In this document: in pieces, positions 54,700-64,000 of the stretch | Numbering within the stretch: position 1 is the first letter of the stretch | Layout of the letters: every line of letters begins with the position of its first letter | Source: Tritrichomonas musculus | Lineage: Eukaryota > Parabasalia > Tritrichomonadida > Tritrichomonadidae | Direction: 5' to 3' | Length of the DNA: 64,000 bases | Assembly: GCA_039105265.1 (NCBI GenBank) | Contig: JAPFFF010000003.1 | Span: 1,364,001-1,428,000 of the forward strand | Notes under the pieces: model-generated | Told to the model about the DNA's origin: nothing | What the model saw: only the letters and a program-made list of their open reading frames with translations | The model's database searches: none | Position numbers and translations under genes: made by a program

Positions 54700-56290
54700 A
54701 GAATTATAGTAATGTTAAGCAGTGCTCCAGATACTTTGTATCTTCCGTACATCTTTATCAACTTCTGGAGCTCTCCAAACAACTTACTCATATAGAGATC
54801 CCCTATAGATTTCTATCTAAAGGTTATAATATAAACAATTCCCCAAATGAAATGAAACAAATTTATATCCTATATGAATCCTACCCAAAATACTAATAAC
54901 TGATATTTCTGCCATACATAATCTTCTATATACCGGCTACAATCATGTTACATGCTATTTGTGGCAAAGAACTCAATATATATGTTTAATTATGTCTATG
55001 AACTATTAATATTTGACAATCCCATAAAGATAATCTAAAAATATGTTATTAAAATAGGTGTAATCGGATATATTAATGTGAAATCGTTTCTGAATGATTA
55101 TATAGAAAGGTTTATAAATGGCATTAGCACGATTGAGGGAAATAATGAAGCTCTATTATGATAGATAATGATGAACTAGTTGTAATACTTATATCGATAC
55201 TGTCTCCAGTGTTAGACAATTTCTAGGTAGAAAGCAAAATAGAGATTCTGACATATATGAACATGTTCGATATGTGAAACATATGAAGAAGAGAACTTAG
55301 TAGTATAGGTTTGGCTGTGTGTTCTAAAAGACTGTCCAGATCTAACAGCACCAATGATATCACCAAAGCCATTTTTAAATATTTTTTCAATGTACTTATG
55401 AGGATACTTGTTAGAATTGTAGATATCATGGTCATGCATTCATATATTTTAAAATCAAGAAGATATGAGTGTGTTAAGAGTTTATTTTATCACAATGCTC
55501 ATTTAGAAGTGTTTCGTAGAAACAGCCGGTGTATTCGATATATTCTTAATAACAATACCAGAAAACATGGCTTCCAAGAATATGGGGAACGTCCATTAGA
55601 TTAATTTTGTTGCATTTGAAAAAGAGATTTGTTCCATTAAAAGGTTTCATTAATAACTTTGAAATTATAAATAAATAATTTTTTATCATAAGAAATAAGA
55701 AGACGCTTAAACCTTTAAAAGATTTAAAACATAATGAAGGTTATTTGACGGTTAATTTGAATGGTGTAAACTATTAAAAACGCGTTATTATTGCTAAAAT
55801 ATTCTTGCCTAACGATGATCCTGCATCTTTATTTCCTTCGATTTATACCAACTGACTACACAAACCATGAAAAAGCAGAAGCTTATTTAGATGAAATATA
55901 CTTAAAATGATATCATAACCGCGGTGAAAAGATTTGATATACCTTATGTCGAATTAGATTGGGATGAATGTGATGAAGTTCGTTTTGATGTAAAATGAAT
56001 AAAAAATAAGCATATTCTATCTATTTTTTTTCTTAAGCCTATCACTAGTGATATCATAGGTGCGGTTAGGTCTGGTCGCACGTTTAGGACTCACAGACCT
56101 AACGTATACTACTATCTTATTCGATATCGAACAAGTTATTTGAGAGATATCAATGTGAACTTCGCGATTGAATTAGGAATTGTATGTTTAAAATACGTTG
56201 AGAAGATACATTATATAAGTTTGGTTGTGAGCAATTGGGTAAATTTGTTGCTGATGATGAATCCACTAATGATGAACCAGTTATTTGAAA
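54700..56290. pseudogene. Broken captured gene fragments inside the 6.1-kb element
   Basis: The base composition is less AT-rich than on either side. Around 55700-55860 (+) the sequence encodes LKPLKDLKHNEGYLTVNLNG and IIAKIFLPNDDP, resembling the NUMOD4/HNH homing-endonuclease N-terminal module (GYL-V-LNG-, then -IA-FLPN). A second motif, DIIGAVRSGRTFRTHRPNVY, lies at about 56055-56110 (+) and a related form, DIIGAVRSGQSFRTHSQT, at about 55305-55360 on the opposite strand, so the fragments are inverted duplicates at roughly 70 percent identity. No intact frame. Origin unknown. Confidence 0.45.
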
Positions 56291-56361
56291 TATAAGTTTT
56301 TTTTTCCTTTTTGTATTTCAAATCACATATATTTTAAAAAATGTAATAAAAATATTAATTT

Positions 56362-56369
<8 letters not shown>

Positions 56370-56399
<30 letters not shown>
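56370..56399. repeat. (AT)n microsatellite
   Basis: About 15 consecutive AT dinucleotides inside the 6.1-kb element. Confidence 0.85.
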
Positions 56400-56408
<9 letters not shown>

Positions 56409-57696
56409 TATATTAGAATTTTATTTAGTAATTATTGAGATATAATAGCATATATTTTTAAACAATATTCTGATATTATTTGGTCATAAGCTATTCAAAA
56501 AATAACAAAATAATTATTAATAAAAATGAAAAAAAATTAATAATTTTTTTTTCTATACATCTATTTGCTTTTTTAAAACTTAATTACAATAAATAATATA
56601 AAAATATAAAGTTTTAAATAAGATAAAAACTAAAATGATTTAAACCTTAATCTTTCAAATTGTCTCAAATATGAATTTAAGCTATATCTTTTAATAAAAT
56701 TGTTATATTATTTTTTAAGAAGGTAAATAAAGGAATAAATAATAATTATAATATATTAAATATTTATAAAATGTCTATATAAAATTATGTTTTGAAATAA
56801 ATAAAAGTAAAGTTGCGAATAATTAAAAATAAAAAACACTCTCAAATATTTTCAATTGTAGTTTTCAAAAATAAAATAACTATACAAATATCAATGTATA
56901 AATATTTTGGGATATAAATTACAATTCATTACTATTTTAAATAAATGATTAACATTAATACATATTAAAATTAATTATATTTTTTAAACAATGTAAATAA
57001 AAAAATTAAGACAATATCTTTTTATATCAGAAATATGCAAAAAAACATGCAAATTGAAGATATTTTGGGATCATTTTTGCTATCATATGCTTGAATATAC
57101 TGTTTAAAAAAGACAACTTTCAAATTTTGATAATATTTATCAAAAATGAATAATGATTTTTTATATTAAATAATACTTGCTATGCATCATTTAAATATAT
57201 ATAGAATCATTTAAATGAAAATTTTGTAGAATATTTATTTTTTTATACAAATAATAATTATCAGCAAATATAATATCTATCAAATATAATATTAACTATT
57301 TCAAGTTGTTTATCATCAATATATGTTTATAAAATCAGTTATTTAATGAGAAATAATAAAAATATAACTCAGATATCAAGGATTGTTTTTTAAGAGTCCT
57401 TTGATTTTAATTATTTTTTCATATTTTAATAAAAACAATTATTGGAAAAGTTCTGTACAAAAGATTTTTTAATATCTGTTTTTGATAAAAAGAAAAGTGT
57501 ATTTTTTGAATGAAAATATAAGGTTAGGTGCTTTTGATTTTAACGGAACTTTTTTTTTGAGAAAAATTCTGAAGATTTTAGGTTTTTTTGATTTTTTTAA
57601 AAAAAATGAATCAGAAGCACCTTAACAAAAAGTGAAAATTGAAAAGAGCAAAAAAAATTGAATTGGTTTTTTTGATTTATCCCCCCCTTTTTCTAT

Positions 57697-57698
<2 letters not shown>

Positions 57699-57752
<54 letters not shown>
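57699..57752. repeat. Poly(A) tract at junction of copy B
   Basis: A run of more than 50 A on the plus strand between TTTTTCTATC and CATAATGTAG. Counterpart of the A tracts in copies A and C. Confidence 0.9.
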
Positions 57753-57753
<1 letters not shown>

Positions 57754-57806
57754 ATAATGTAGTAATTAATTTTTATTAATCATTAATACTTCTTACTTTC
57801 GTCGAC

Positions 57807-58546
57807 TTATGGTTTTACTTTGATCCGTTCTTTAGATAGAAGGTCAACAATTTCTTGATGATTTCCTTCTCTTGCATAGTCAATGGCAGCTTTATAAAAA
57901 AATTATTTCAAAAATTCCATAAATCATTCAATTTTTCAATCCAATGAAAAAAGTTGGATTTGAATAAAATGAATGTTTTTGATGTAAAATGTTTTGAAGG
58001 TTGATATCAATGCCTTCTTGGCTTATTAATAGTTCAACAATTTCTTTGTGGCCTTTAAATGCAGCCCAAATCAACGCCGTCCTATTAAATGTTTGAGTTA
58101 AATTCCATAAATCTTTCAATTTTTCAATCCAATGAAAAAAGTTGGATTTGAATTTCATGAATGTTTTTGATGTAAAATGCCTTGAATGTTGATATCAATG
58201 CCTTCTTGGCTTATTAATAGAGCAACATTTTCGTTATGGCCATTAAATGCAGCCCAAATCAACGCCGTCCTATTAAATGTTTGAGTTAAATTCCATAAAT
58301 CTTTCAATTTTTCAATCCAATGAAAAAAGTTGGATTTGAATTTCATGAATGTTTTTGATGTAAAATGTCTTGAATGTTGATATCAATGCCTTCTTGGCTT
58401 ATTAATAGAGCAACAATTTCTTTATGGCCATTAAATGCAGCAATAATCAGCGCCGTCCTATTAAATGTTCGAGTTAAATTCCATAAATCTTTCAATTTTT
58501 CAATATCATGAAAAAAGTTAGATTTGAATGATATGAATGTTTTGTT
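57807..58546 (-). repeat. Ankyrin array B: three 188-bp units plus cap
   Basis: TTCTTGG markers stand at 58015, 58203 and 58391, a period of 188. Each unit forms a mini-ORF: 58155-58346 (63 codons) and 57928-58158 (76 codons) overlap by exactly 4 bases, ATGA, where the stop TGA of one shares bases with the ATG of the next. Each contains one full ankyrin repeat (NRTALIWAAFNGHNENV). The spacer differs from array A by one T in a T5/T6 run. The cap reads DYARE-NHQEIVDLLSKER and ends at 57807. Confidence 0.75.
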
Positions 58547-59725
58547 TTAAAACGTTGTTTGAATGATAAATATTTTAATTGTTGCATTGATGTCAATGGT
58601 TCCTTCGGTCAAATAAAGTTTCACAAGTGTGTAATAATCAAATTCACATAAATAAAAAAACATGTTTTTGTATTTCATGTTCGCTGGGAAAAAACAGTAA
58701 TTGTGTGATTCAACTGCATATCGATAAAGATTGTCAAAGTATTTGTTTTCAATGCTATTTTGTAGATCTTCTTCTTTGATTAAATTATCAATGATGTAGT
58801 TTGAAATTTCGTTGTGATGACATTTAATCGATTCGTTAAGAATTTCTTCATATTTATTTTCTGGTGGTGAAACATGATTGTCTTCAAGATATTTGATCAG
58901 TTCTGCATTACAACTGTGAATCCCATAAATCCACATCGATGATGTCAGTTCAACTCCTTTCTTTTCCATGTATTTGATGATGTCATTCGAGCCATAAAAT
59001 GATGCATATTCAAGCAGACTGATTTCGTCTTTATCTGTCAAAAGCTGATTAGTTTCAAAAATTGATTTTTTAATGCAAATTTCAAGTGACAAATTTCTTT
59101 GTTCTGTAAATCTGATAAATTCTTCGATTTCGTTATTTCGAATCAGTTCACATAAACAATCATCATTCAATCCTTCTCGTCGTTTTTCATAGAATTTGGA
59201 TTCAGGTTCTTTATTCAGACGTTCAATAAATTCGGAATCTTCTAATGATTGATTCTCGCTGCAGTACTTTTCAATGTTTTCTTTTGTGAGAAACCGTTTG
59301 ATTTCTGGTTGAAAATATTCACAATAGTTCTTTTCAACATATTCTGAACTCGTAATTATTGAAAAAATGGATTCATCAATTATCATCACTTTTTCTTCAA
59401 GAAGAAATAGAAGCATTCTCTTGTTGTCTTTGAAAATGTTGAATATTTCGGAATTCGAAAAATATTTTTGGACATCTTGTTTGATTCCTCTTAAAAATCG
59501 CTCAAATTTACAAATAAAATTCACAAAACGATGATGATTGTTCACAATGCTGACTATTAATTGTAATAATGCTTTGAACACATGTTCTTCGTTAATTAGT
59601 TGTTGTTTCGAGAAAAGATTAATGAAATTGTCATATTTGTCTTCGGTATCTGACTCATCTTCAAGAAATTCCAGAAGGGAACTTTGAATACTTTTCATTT
59701 TATCAACAAATGTTTCGGAACTCAT
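58547..59725 (-). CDS. DUF3447 ankyrin-type protein, copy B
   Basis: A 392-residue protein, same domain order as copy A with one visible replacement (Phe356 for Leu). Its stop lies at the same point before the array. The 5' flank follows copy A for about 150 bases and then changes to a sequence not seen elsewhere in the window (59871-59969), so its promoter region may differ beyond that point. Intactness of all three ORFs while neighbouring sequence decays suggests that this part is still under selection or was copied very recently. Confidence 0.85.
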   Translation of the reverse strand: MSSETFVDKMKSIQSSLLEFLEDESDTEDKYDNFINLFSKQQLINEEHVFKALLQLIVSIVNNHHRFVNFICKFERFLRGIKQDVQKYFSNSEIFNIFKDNKRMLLFLLEEKVMIIDESIFSIITSSEYVEKNYCEYFQPEIKRFLTKENIEKYCSENQSLEDSEFIERLNKEPESKFYEKRREGLNDDCLCELIRNNEIEEFIRFTEQRNLSLEICIKKSIFETNQLLTDKDEISLLEYASFYGSNDIIKYMEKKGVELTSSMWIYGIHSCNAELIKYLEDNHVSPPENKYEEILNESIKCHHNEISNYIIDNLIKEEDLQNSIENKYFDNLYRYAVESHNYCFFPANMKYKNMFFYLCEFDYYTLVKLYLTEGTIDINATIKIFIIQTTF

Positions 59726-59870
59726 TTATCAAAATTTTAACAAAATTTTGTCCAAAATCTCTGAAATGTGATATGAAATATATTTTTTATAATCTACATA
59801 TACAGCAATTTTGGAAATAAAATATTATTTTTTTTTTTTAGGAAACAAAATAGTATAATTTTAATTTTTT

Positions 59871-59969
59871 ACCACGCCGATAAATTTCATAAGAAATAAA
59901 TTAGCAACGATCATTTTGTATTCAATTCTGTATACTTTTATAAAGAGAAAATATGTTATTTCTATGCAG
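59871..59969. other. Unique 99-bp junction between copies B and C
   Basis: Begins ACCACGCCGATAAATTTC after the shared flank and ends at the start of block C. Not found elsewhere in the window; probably a recombination or end-joining junction. Confidence 0.5.
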
Positions 59970-61918
59970 GAGAAGAATAATTTCAAAAAAATCTTGTTTC
60001 AAATTTAAAATGAATATATATCGATATTTTAGATTGTAAAAGAAGAAAGAAGCCTTTACATCTATTTTTTATAAAACTTCAAAAATTTCAACGTTATTTC
60101 ATCTTTGAAGTTTGATCATATTTTCATGTTGATGTGACTATAAAACATCTTTTATCATTATATCTGATAATTTTTCCAGTTGAATGAGAGCAGTTCTAGA
60201 TTTTTTTTAAATTTAATACTAATATTACATATTTTAAAAAATAGATATAATTTCACTTTCATATTTGAACATTTTATAAATTATTATTATGCTTTTTTGC
60301 CTTTCTATTCCATTTTTTCTACTAAATTTAAATTTGAGTAATTTTTATTTTTTCAAATAAATATTAACAAAACTTAAAAATACGATTATCACCAGAACTT
60401 TTTGATTAGTGATTAGCCGAATTTAACCAATAACCGATATTTTGTATTCAAGTTTTCGTTCATTCAAAAAGTTCTGATAATAATCGTCTTTGATCGGCAT
60501 CTTCTCAATTTATCTTGGTGGATTTTTATATATCTGATTACTTTGCCTACAAGAAGAGTCGAAATCAGCCAATTTATAAATCATTCCTTCATATGTATAA
60601 CTAGATCTCCTTATGCTTTGCTTTTATTTTTACAATTTGCTCAGATTTAAGGCGAAATCTTTTTTACAGTCTAGTCAAAAAATATGAAATCGTCAAAAAA
60701 TTCTTATAAAAATGGAAAACACTCAATTTTTTTGAGTAAATATTGTATTATATATAATGAGTGTTTATAAAAAGAATTGATCAATTGAATTTGACCTTAT
60801 TTCTTTGAAAAAGTAGCTTTCACAACTTTTTAAGTATTGAGATCCTATAAATATTATCATCATTTCAGTTTATAGAAGAAGGAAATAACAAAGGAATGAT
60901 GATTATAATCAATCAAATGGATCATTTAACTTTCGAAATATATTTGAAAGTAATGAATTTCTTTCTTTTGACATCCTTCTCGACGTGAACTACACGTTGG
61001 AATTTTAATTGAGACAGTGTGAATTCATATAGATTTAAATTTTATTATTTAATACTTAATTTAATACTTAATAAATCAATGTACACTTTTTGGTGGAGAT
61101 AACTAATGCTTAATTGAATATCTTTAATTCCATTGGATGATAAAATCATACAAATTATATCATGAAAAAATTTCACAATCTGGTCTATGTTCAATATTAG
61201 CTATTGTATTTTTAATCTCAGGCACAGATATTGAATTTTTATTCAACTTTGATCATTCTTGAAATAATGTAACCAAGTGCTTTTTGAACAGGAATATAAA
61301 ACTTGTTTTCTTTACTGTAATGATTCCTATACAACTTATATTGAATAGGACAACTTGCTGTGGGAGTAATTTTTTCTAAGAAAAATTTTACAAGTTCAGA
61401 ATCTAACCACGAATTGTTGAAATTGTTCAAAATCAAATTTTATAAAAAAAAAAAAATCAGTGATTAGTCGAACTTTTATAAATGCAGCAATTTTCAGTTA
61501 AATCAATCAAGAGTAACACTTTTTGGAGTCAAACATTTGATTGGTGCTGATAAATGCTTGCCAGACATTTCTAAAGAATCTGCTTGAAATGTCAGACTTT
61601 TGATTGATTTTCAACAACAAATGTCACCTGAATTAAAGAATATAATGAACTAAGAAAAAACTCTGGATGAAAGTGATGAATTACACTCAAATCTTCAAAG
61701 ATTCTATCAAAGATATTGAATCGACCAGATTTATATTCAAAAAATGTAGATGCACTACTCCCAAATGGAACCATCAGATTCTTGATTCGTCTTTCTTGTG
61801 ATAATATGCACACAAAAATATATTCAATTACATCTTCGATCCAAAATAAATTGATAGAGACATGCTCTCAATTATATTCACATAAAATGAGACAAAATTG
61901 AATGTTTTTATTCTATCA
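59970..61918. repeat. Duplicated block, copy C
   Basis: Near-identical to 48251-50200 at a constant offset of 11,719 bases. Contains the same truncated MITE end (from about 60667), dispersed repeat (60844-61103) and broken ORF pair. Without the insertions of copy A or B. Confidence 0.9.
61239..61868 (-). pseudogene. Degenerate ORF pair of unknown family, copy C
   Basis: Same as copy B, with LYSLIQV as in copy A. ORF starts at 61813 and 61436. Family not recognised. Confidence 0.4.
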
Positions 61919-61931
61919 AAAAAAAAATAAA

Positions 61932-61962
<31 letters not shown>
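61917..61962. repeat. Poly(A) tract at junction of copy C
   Basis: A-rich run of about 46 bases with two T interruptions between TTCTATC and CATAATGTAG. Confidence 0.9.
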
Positions 61963-62016
61963 CATAATGTAGTAATTAATTTTTATTAATCATTAATACT
62001 TCTTACTTTCGTCGAC

Positions 62017-62566
62017 TTATGGTTTTACTTTGATCCGTTCTTTAGATAGAAGGTCAACAATTTCTTGATGATTTCTTCCTCTTGCATAGTCAATGGCAGC
62101 TTTATAAAAAATTATTTCAAAAATTCCATAAATCATTCAATTTTTCAATCCAATGAAAAAAGTTGGATTTGAATAAAATGAATGTCTTTGATGTAAAATG
62201 TCTTGAAGGTTGATATCAATACCTTCTTGGCTTATTAATAGTTCAACAATTTCTTTGTGGCCATTAAATGCAGCCCAAATCAACGCTGTATTATTAAATG
62301 TTCGAATTAAATTCCATAAATCTTTCAATTTTTCAATCCAATGAAAAAAGTTAGATTTGAATTTTATGAATGTTTTTGATGTAAAATGTCTTGAATGTTG
62401 ATATCAATGCCTTCTTGGATTATTAATAATTCAACAATTTCGTTATGGCCATTAAATGCAGCCCAAATCAACGCCGTCCTATTAAATGTTTGAGTTAAAT
62501 TCCATAAATCTTTCAATTTTTCAATATCATGAAAAAGTTAGATTTGAATTTTATGAATGTTTTGTT
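62017..62566 (-). repeat. Ankyrin array C: two 188-bp units plus cap
   Basis: TTCTTGG markers at 62224 and 62412 (188 apart). One mini-ORF (62137-62328) contains ALIWAAFNGHKEIVELLIS. The cap reads as in array A and ends at a stop at 62017-62019. Shortest of the three arrays. Confidence 0.75.
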
Positions 62567-63745
62567 TTAAAACGCTGTTTGAATAATGAATATTTTAATT
62601 GTTGCATTGATGTCAATGGTTCCTTCGGTCAAATAAAGTTTCACAAGTGTGTAATAATTAAATTCACATAAATAAAAAAGCATGTTTTTGTATTTCATGT
62701 TCGCTGGGAAAAAACAGTAATTGTGTGATTCAACTGCATATCGATAAAGATTGTCAAAGTATTTGTTTTCAATGCTATTTTGTAGATCTTCTTCTTTGAT
62801 TAAATTATCAATGATGTAGTTTGAAATTTCGTTGTGATGACATTTAATCGATTCGTTAAGAATTTCTTCATATTTATTTTCTGGTGGTGAAACATGATTG
62901 TCTTCAAGATATTTGATCAGTTCTGCATTACAACTGTGAATCCCATAAATCCACATCGATGATGTCAGTTCAACTCCTTTCTTTTCCATGTATTTGATGA
63001 TGTCATTCGAGCCATAAAATGATGCATATTCAAGAAGACTGATTTCGTCTTTATCTGTCAAAAGTTGATTAGTTTCAAAAATTGATTTTTTAATGCAAAT
63101 TTCAAGTGACAAATTTCTTTGTTCTGTAAATCTGATAAATTCTTCGATTTCGTTATTTCGAATCAGTTCACATAAACAATCATCATTCAATCCTTCTCGT
63201 CGTTTTTCATAGAATTTGGATTCAGGTTCTTTATTCAGACGTTCAATAAATTCGGAATCTTCTAATGATTGATTCTCGCTGCAGTACTTTTCAATGTTTT
63301 CTTTTGTGAGAAACCGTTTGATTTCTGGTTGAAAATATTCACAATAGTTCTTTTCGACATATTCTGAACTCGTAATTATTGAAAAAATGGATTCATCAAT
63401 TATCATCACTTTTTCTTCAAGAAGAAATAGAAGCATTCTCTTGTTGTCTTTGAAAATGTTGAATATTTCGGAATTCGAAAAATATTTTTGGACATCTTGT
63501 TTGATTCCTCTTAAAAATCGCTCAAATTTACAAATAAAATTCACAAAACGATGATGATTGTTCACAATGCTGACTATTAATTGTAATAATGCTTTGAACA
63601 CATGTTCTTCGTTAATTAGTTGTTGTTTCGAGAAAAGATTAATGAAATTGTCATATTTGTCTTCGGTATCTGACTCATCTTCAAGAAATTCCAGAAGGGA
63701 ACTTTGAATACTTTTCATTTTATCAACAAATGTTTCGGAACTCAT
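62567..63745 (-). CDS. DUF3447 ankyrin-type protein, copy C
   Basis: A 392-residue protein as in copies A and B, with Asn363 and Ala391 as its own replacements. Same stop position ahead of an out-of-frame ankyrin array. The 5' flank equals that of copy A through the window end, so at least one further unit boundary lies to the right of the window. Confidence 0.85.
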   Translation of the reverse strand: MSSETFVDKMKSIQSSLLEFLEDESDTEDKYDNFINLFSKQQLINEEHVFKALLQLIVSIVNNHHRFVNFICKFERFLRGIKQDVQKYFSNSEIFNIFKDNKRMLLFLLEEKVMIIDESIFSIITSSEYVEKNYCEYFQPEIKRFLTKENIEKYCSENQSLEDSEFIERLNKEPESKFYEKRREGLNDDCLCELIRNNEIEEFIRFTEQRNLSLEICIKKSIFETNQLLTDKDEISLLEYASFYGSNDIIKYMEKKGVELTSSMWIYGIHSCNAELIKYLEDNHVSPPENKYEEILNESIKCHHNEISNYIIDNLIKEEDLQNSIENKYFDNLYRYAVESHNYCFFPANMKYKNMLFYLCEFNYYTLVKLYLTEGTIDINATIKIFIIQTAF

Positions 63746-64000
63746 TTATCAAAATTTTAACAAAATTTTGTCCAAAATCTCTGAAATGTGATATGAAATA
63801 TATTTTTTATAATCTACATATACAGCAATTTTGGAAATAAAATATTATTATTTTTTTTTTTAGGAAACAAAATAGTATAATTTTAATTTTTTACAGAGTA
63901 GCTGCAACGAAATTTCTTGGACACGCCCTCTCAAAAAGTGGACTGTCAAATTGATTTTTCTCATTGGTAAGAAGGTTTTATGATTTTATAATAATATAAT
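63746..64000. repeat. Ankyrin gene 5' flank, type 1, copy C
   Basis: Matches 47151-47400 base for base as far as seen and is cut by the window end. Confidence 0.85.

Larger units (their letters stand above)
51593..57684. mobile_element. 6.1-kb MULE-like element with about 170-bp terminal inverted repeats
   Basis: The left end GGGGATAAATCAAAAAAACC and the matching right end run about 170 bases as inverted repeats, sharing words such as AAGGTGCTTCTGATTCA and AAAATCAAAAGCACCTAACC. CCCTTTTTC is duplicated at 51584-51592 and 57685-57693. Long inverted repeats with a 9-base duplication fit Mutator-like elements. Near-identity of the repeats suggests a fairly recent event. The interior is mostly AT-rich with no intact gene. 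Between about 54.7 and 56.3 kb composition changes and broken protein-coding fragments appear, including an HNH/NUMOD-like piece. No transposase recognised. Confidence 0.72.

Noticed and set aside
55212-55604. Three overlapping 70-97-codon frames on both strands as genes
   Set aside because: They overlap each other head to head in a region of broken fragments; at most one strand reflects old coding sequence.
51593-57684. Maverick/Polinton-type element
   Set aside because: Long inverted repeats made this worth considering, but the duplication is 9 bases, the ends do not match and no polymerase, integrase, ATPase or capsid-like region was seen.

Overview
The window looks like a chromosomal segment of a parabasalid protist, most probably a Tritrichomonas foetus-like trichomonad. 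The reasons are very AT-rich intergenic DNA, long uninterrupted host genes read in the standard code (including a 12.4-kb dynein heavy chain with no visible intron), very short 5' leaders with possible trichomonad Inr motifs, the DUF3447-ankyrin family, a degenerate F-S-x-S-x-x hexapeptide-repeat protein, and many MULE-, hAT- and mariner-like short elements. No database search was possible, so the species assignment is an inference.

Left part (0-38 kb) is a gene-rich core. It holds a partial C2-like protein running off the left edge (-), a decayed DNA-transposase relic (-), a gamma-tubulin complex protein of GCP3 type (+), a GOST-like 7-TM protein (+), a stand-alone bromodomain protein (+), a PLAC8-type cysteine-rich protein (+), a six-blade kelch protein with a predicted myristoylated N-terminus (-), an axonemal inner-arm dynein heavy chain (+), a decayed hexapeptide-repeat gene (-), a small membrane protein (+), the checkpoint clamp subunit Hus1 (+), a PDI-like ER thioredoxin protein (-) and the ribosome-biogenesis factor UTP10/HEATR1 (-). 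Housekeeping functions seen are microtubule nucleation and flagellar motility, chromatin reading, DNA-damage signalling, ER folding and 18S rRNA processing. They do not form an operon. An approximately 2.8-kb hAT-like composite element with two nested insertions separates kelch from dynein.

The right part (38-64 kb) is accessory DNA with almost no housekeeping genes. Three copies (A, B, C) of a duplicated unit each carry a near-identical 392-codon DUF3447 ORF (-), followed by a tandem ankyrin array of 187- or 188-bp units and a terminal ankyrin cap. Because the period is not a multiple of three, successive ankyrin repeats lie in different frames. The copies differ in repeat number (6, 3, 2 plus cap) and in flanks, which points to recent unequal recombination. 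Copy B is split by nested DNA elements: an approximately 1.4-kb element entered by a 6.1-kb element with about 170-bp terminal inverted repeats and 9-bp target duplications. Paralogous copies supply empty sites that date and delimit two short elements in copy A.

The most unusual signals are the out-of-frame ankyrin arrays and a small family of hairpin (fold-back) elements flanked by 16-17-bp target duplications.
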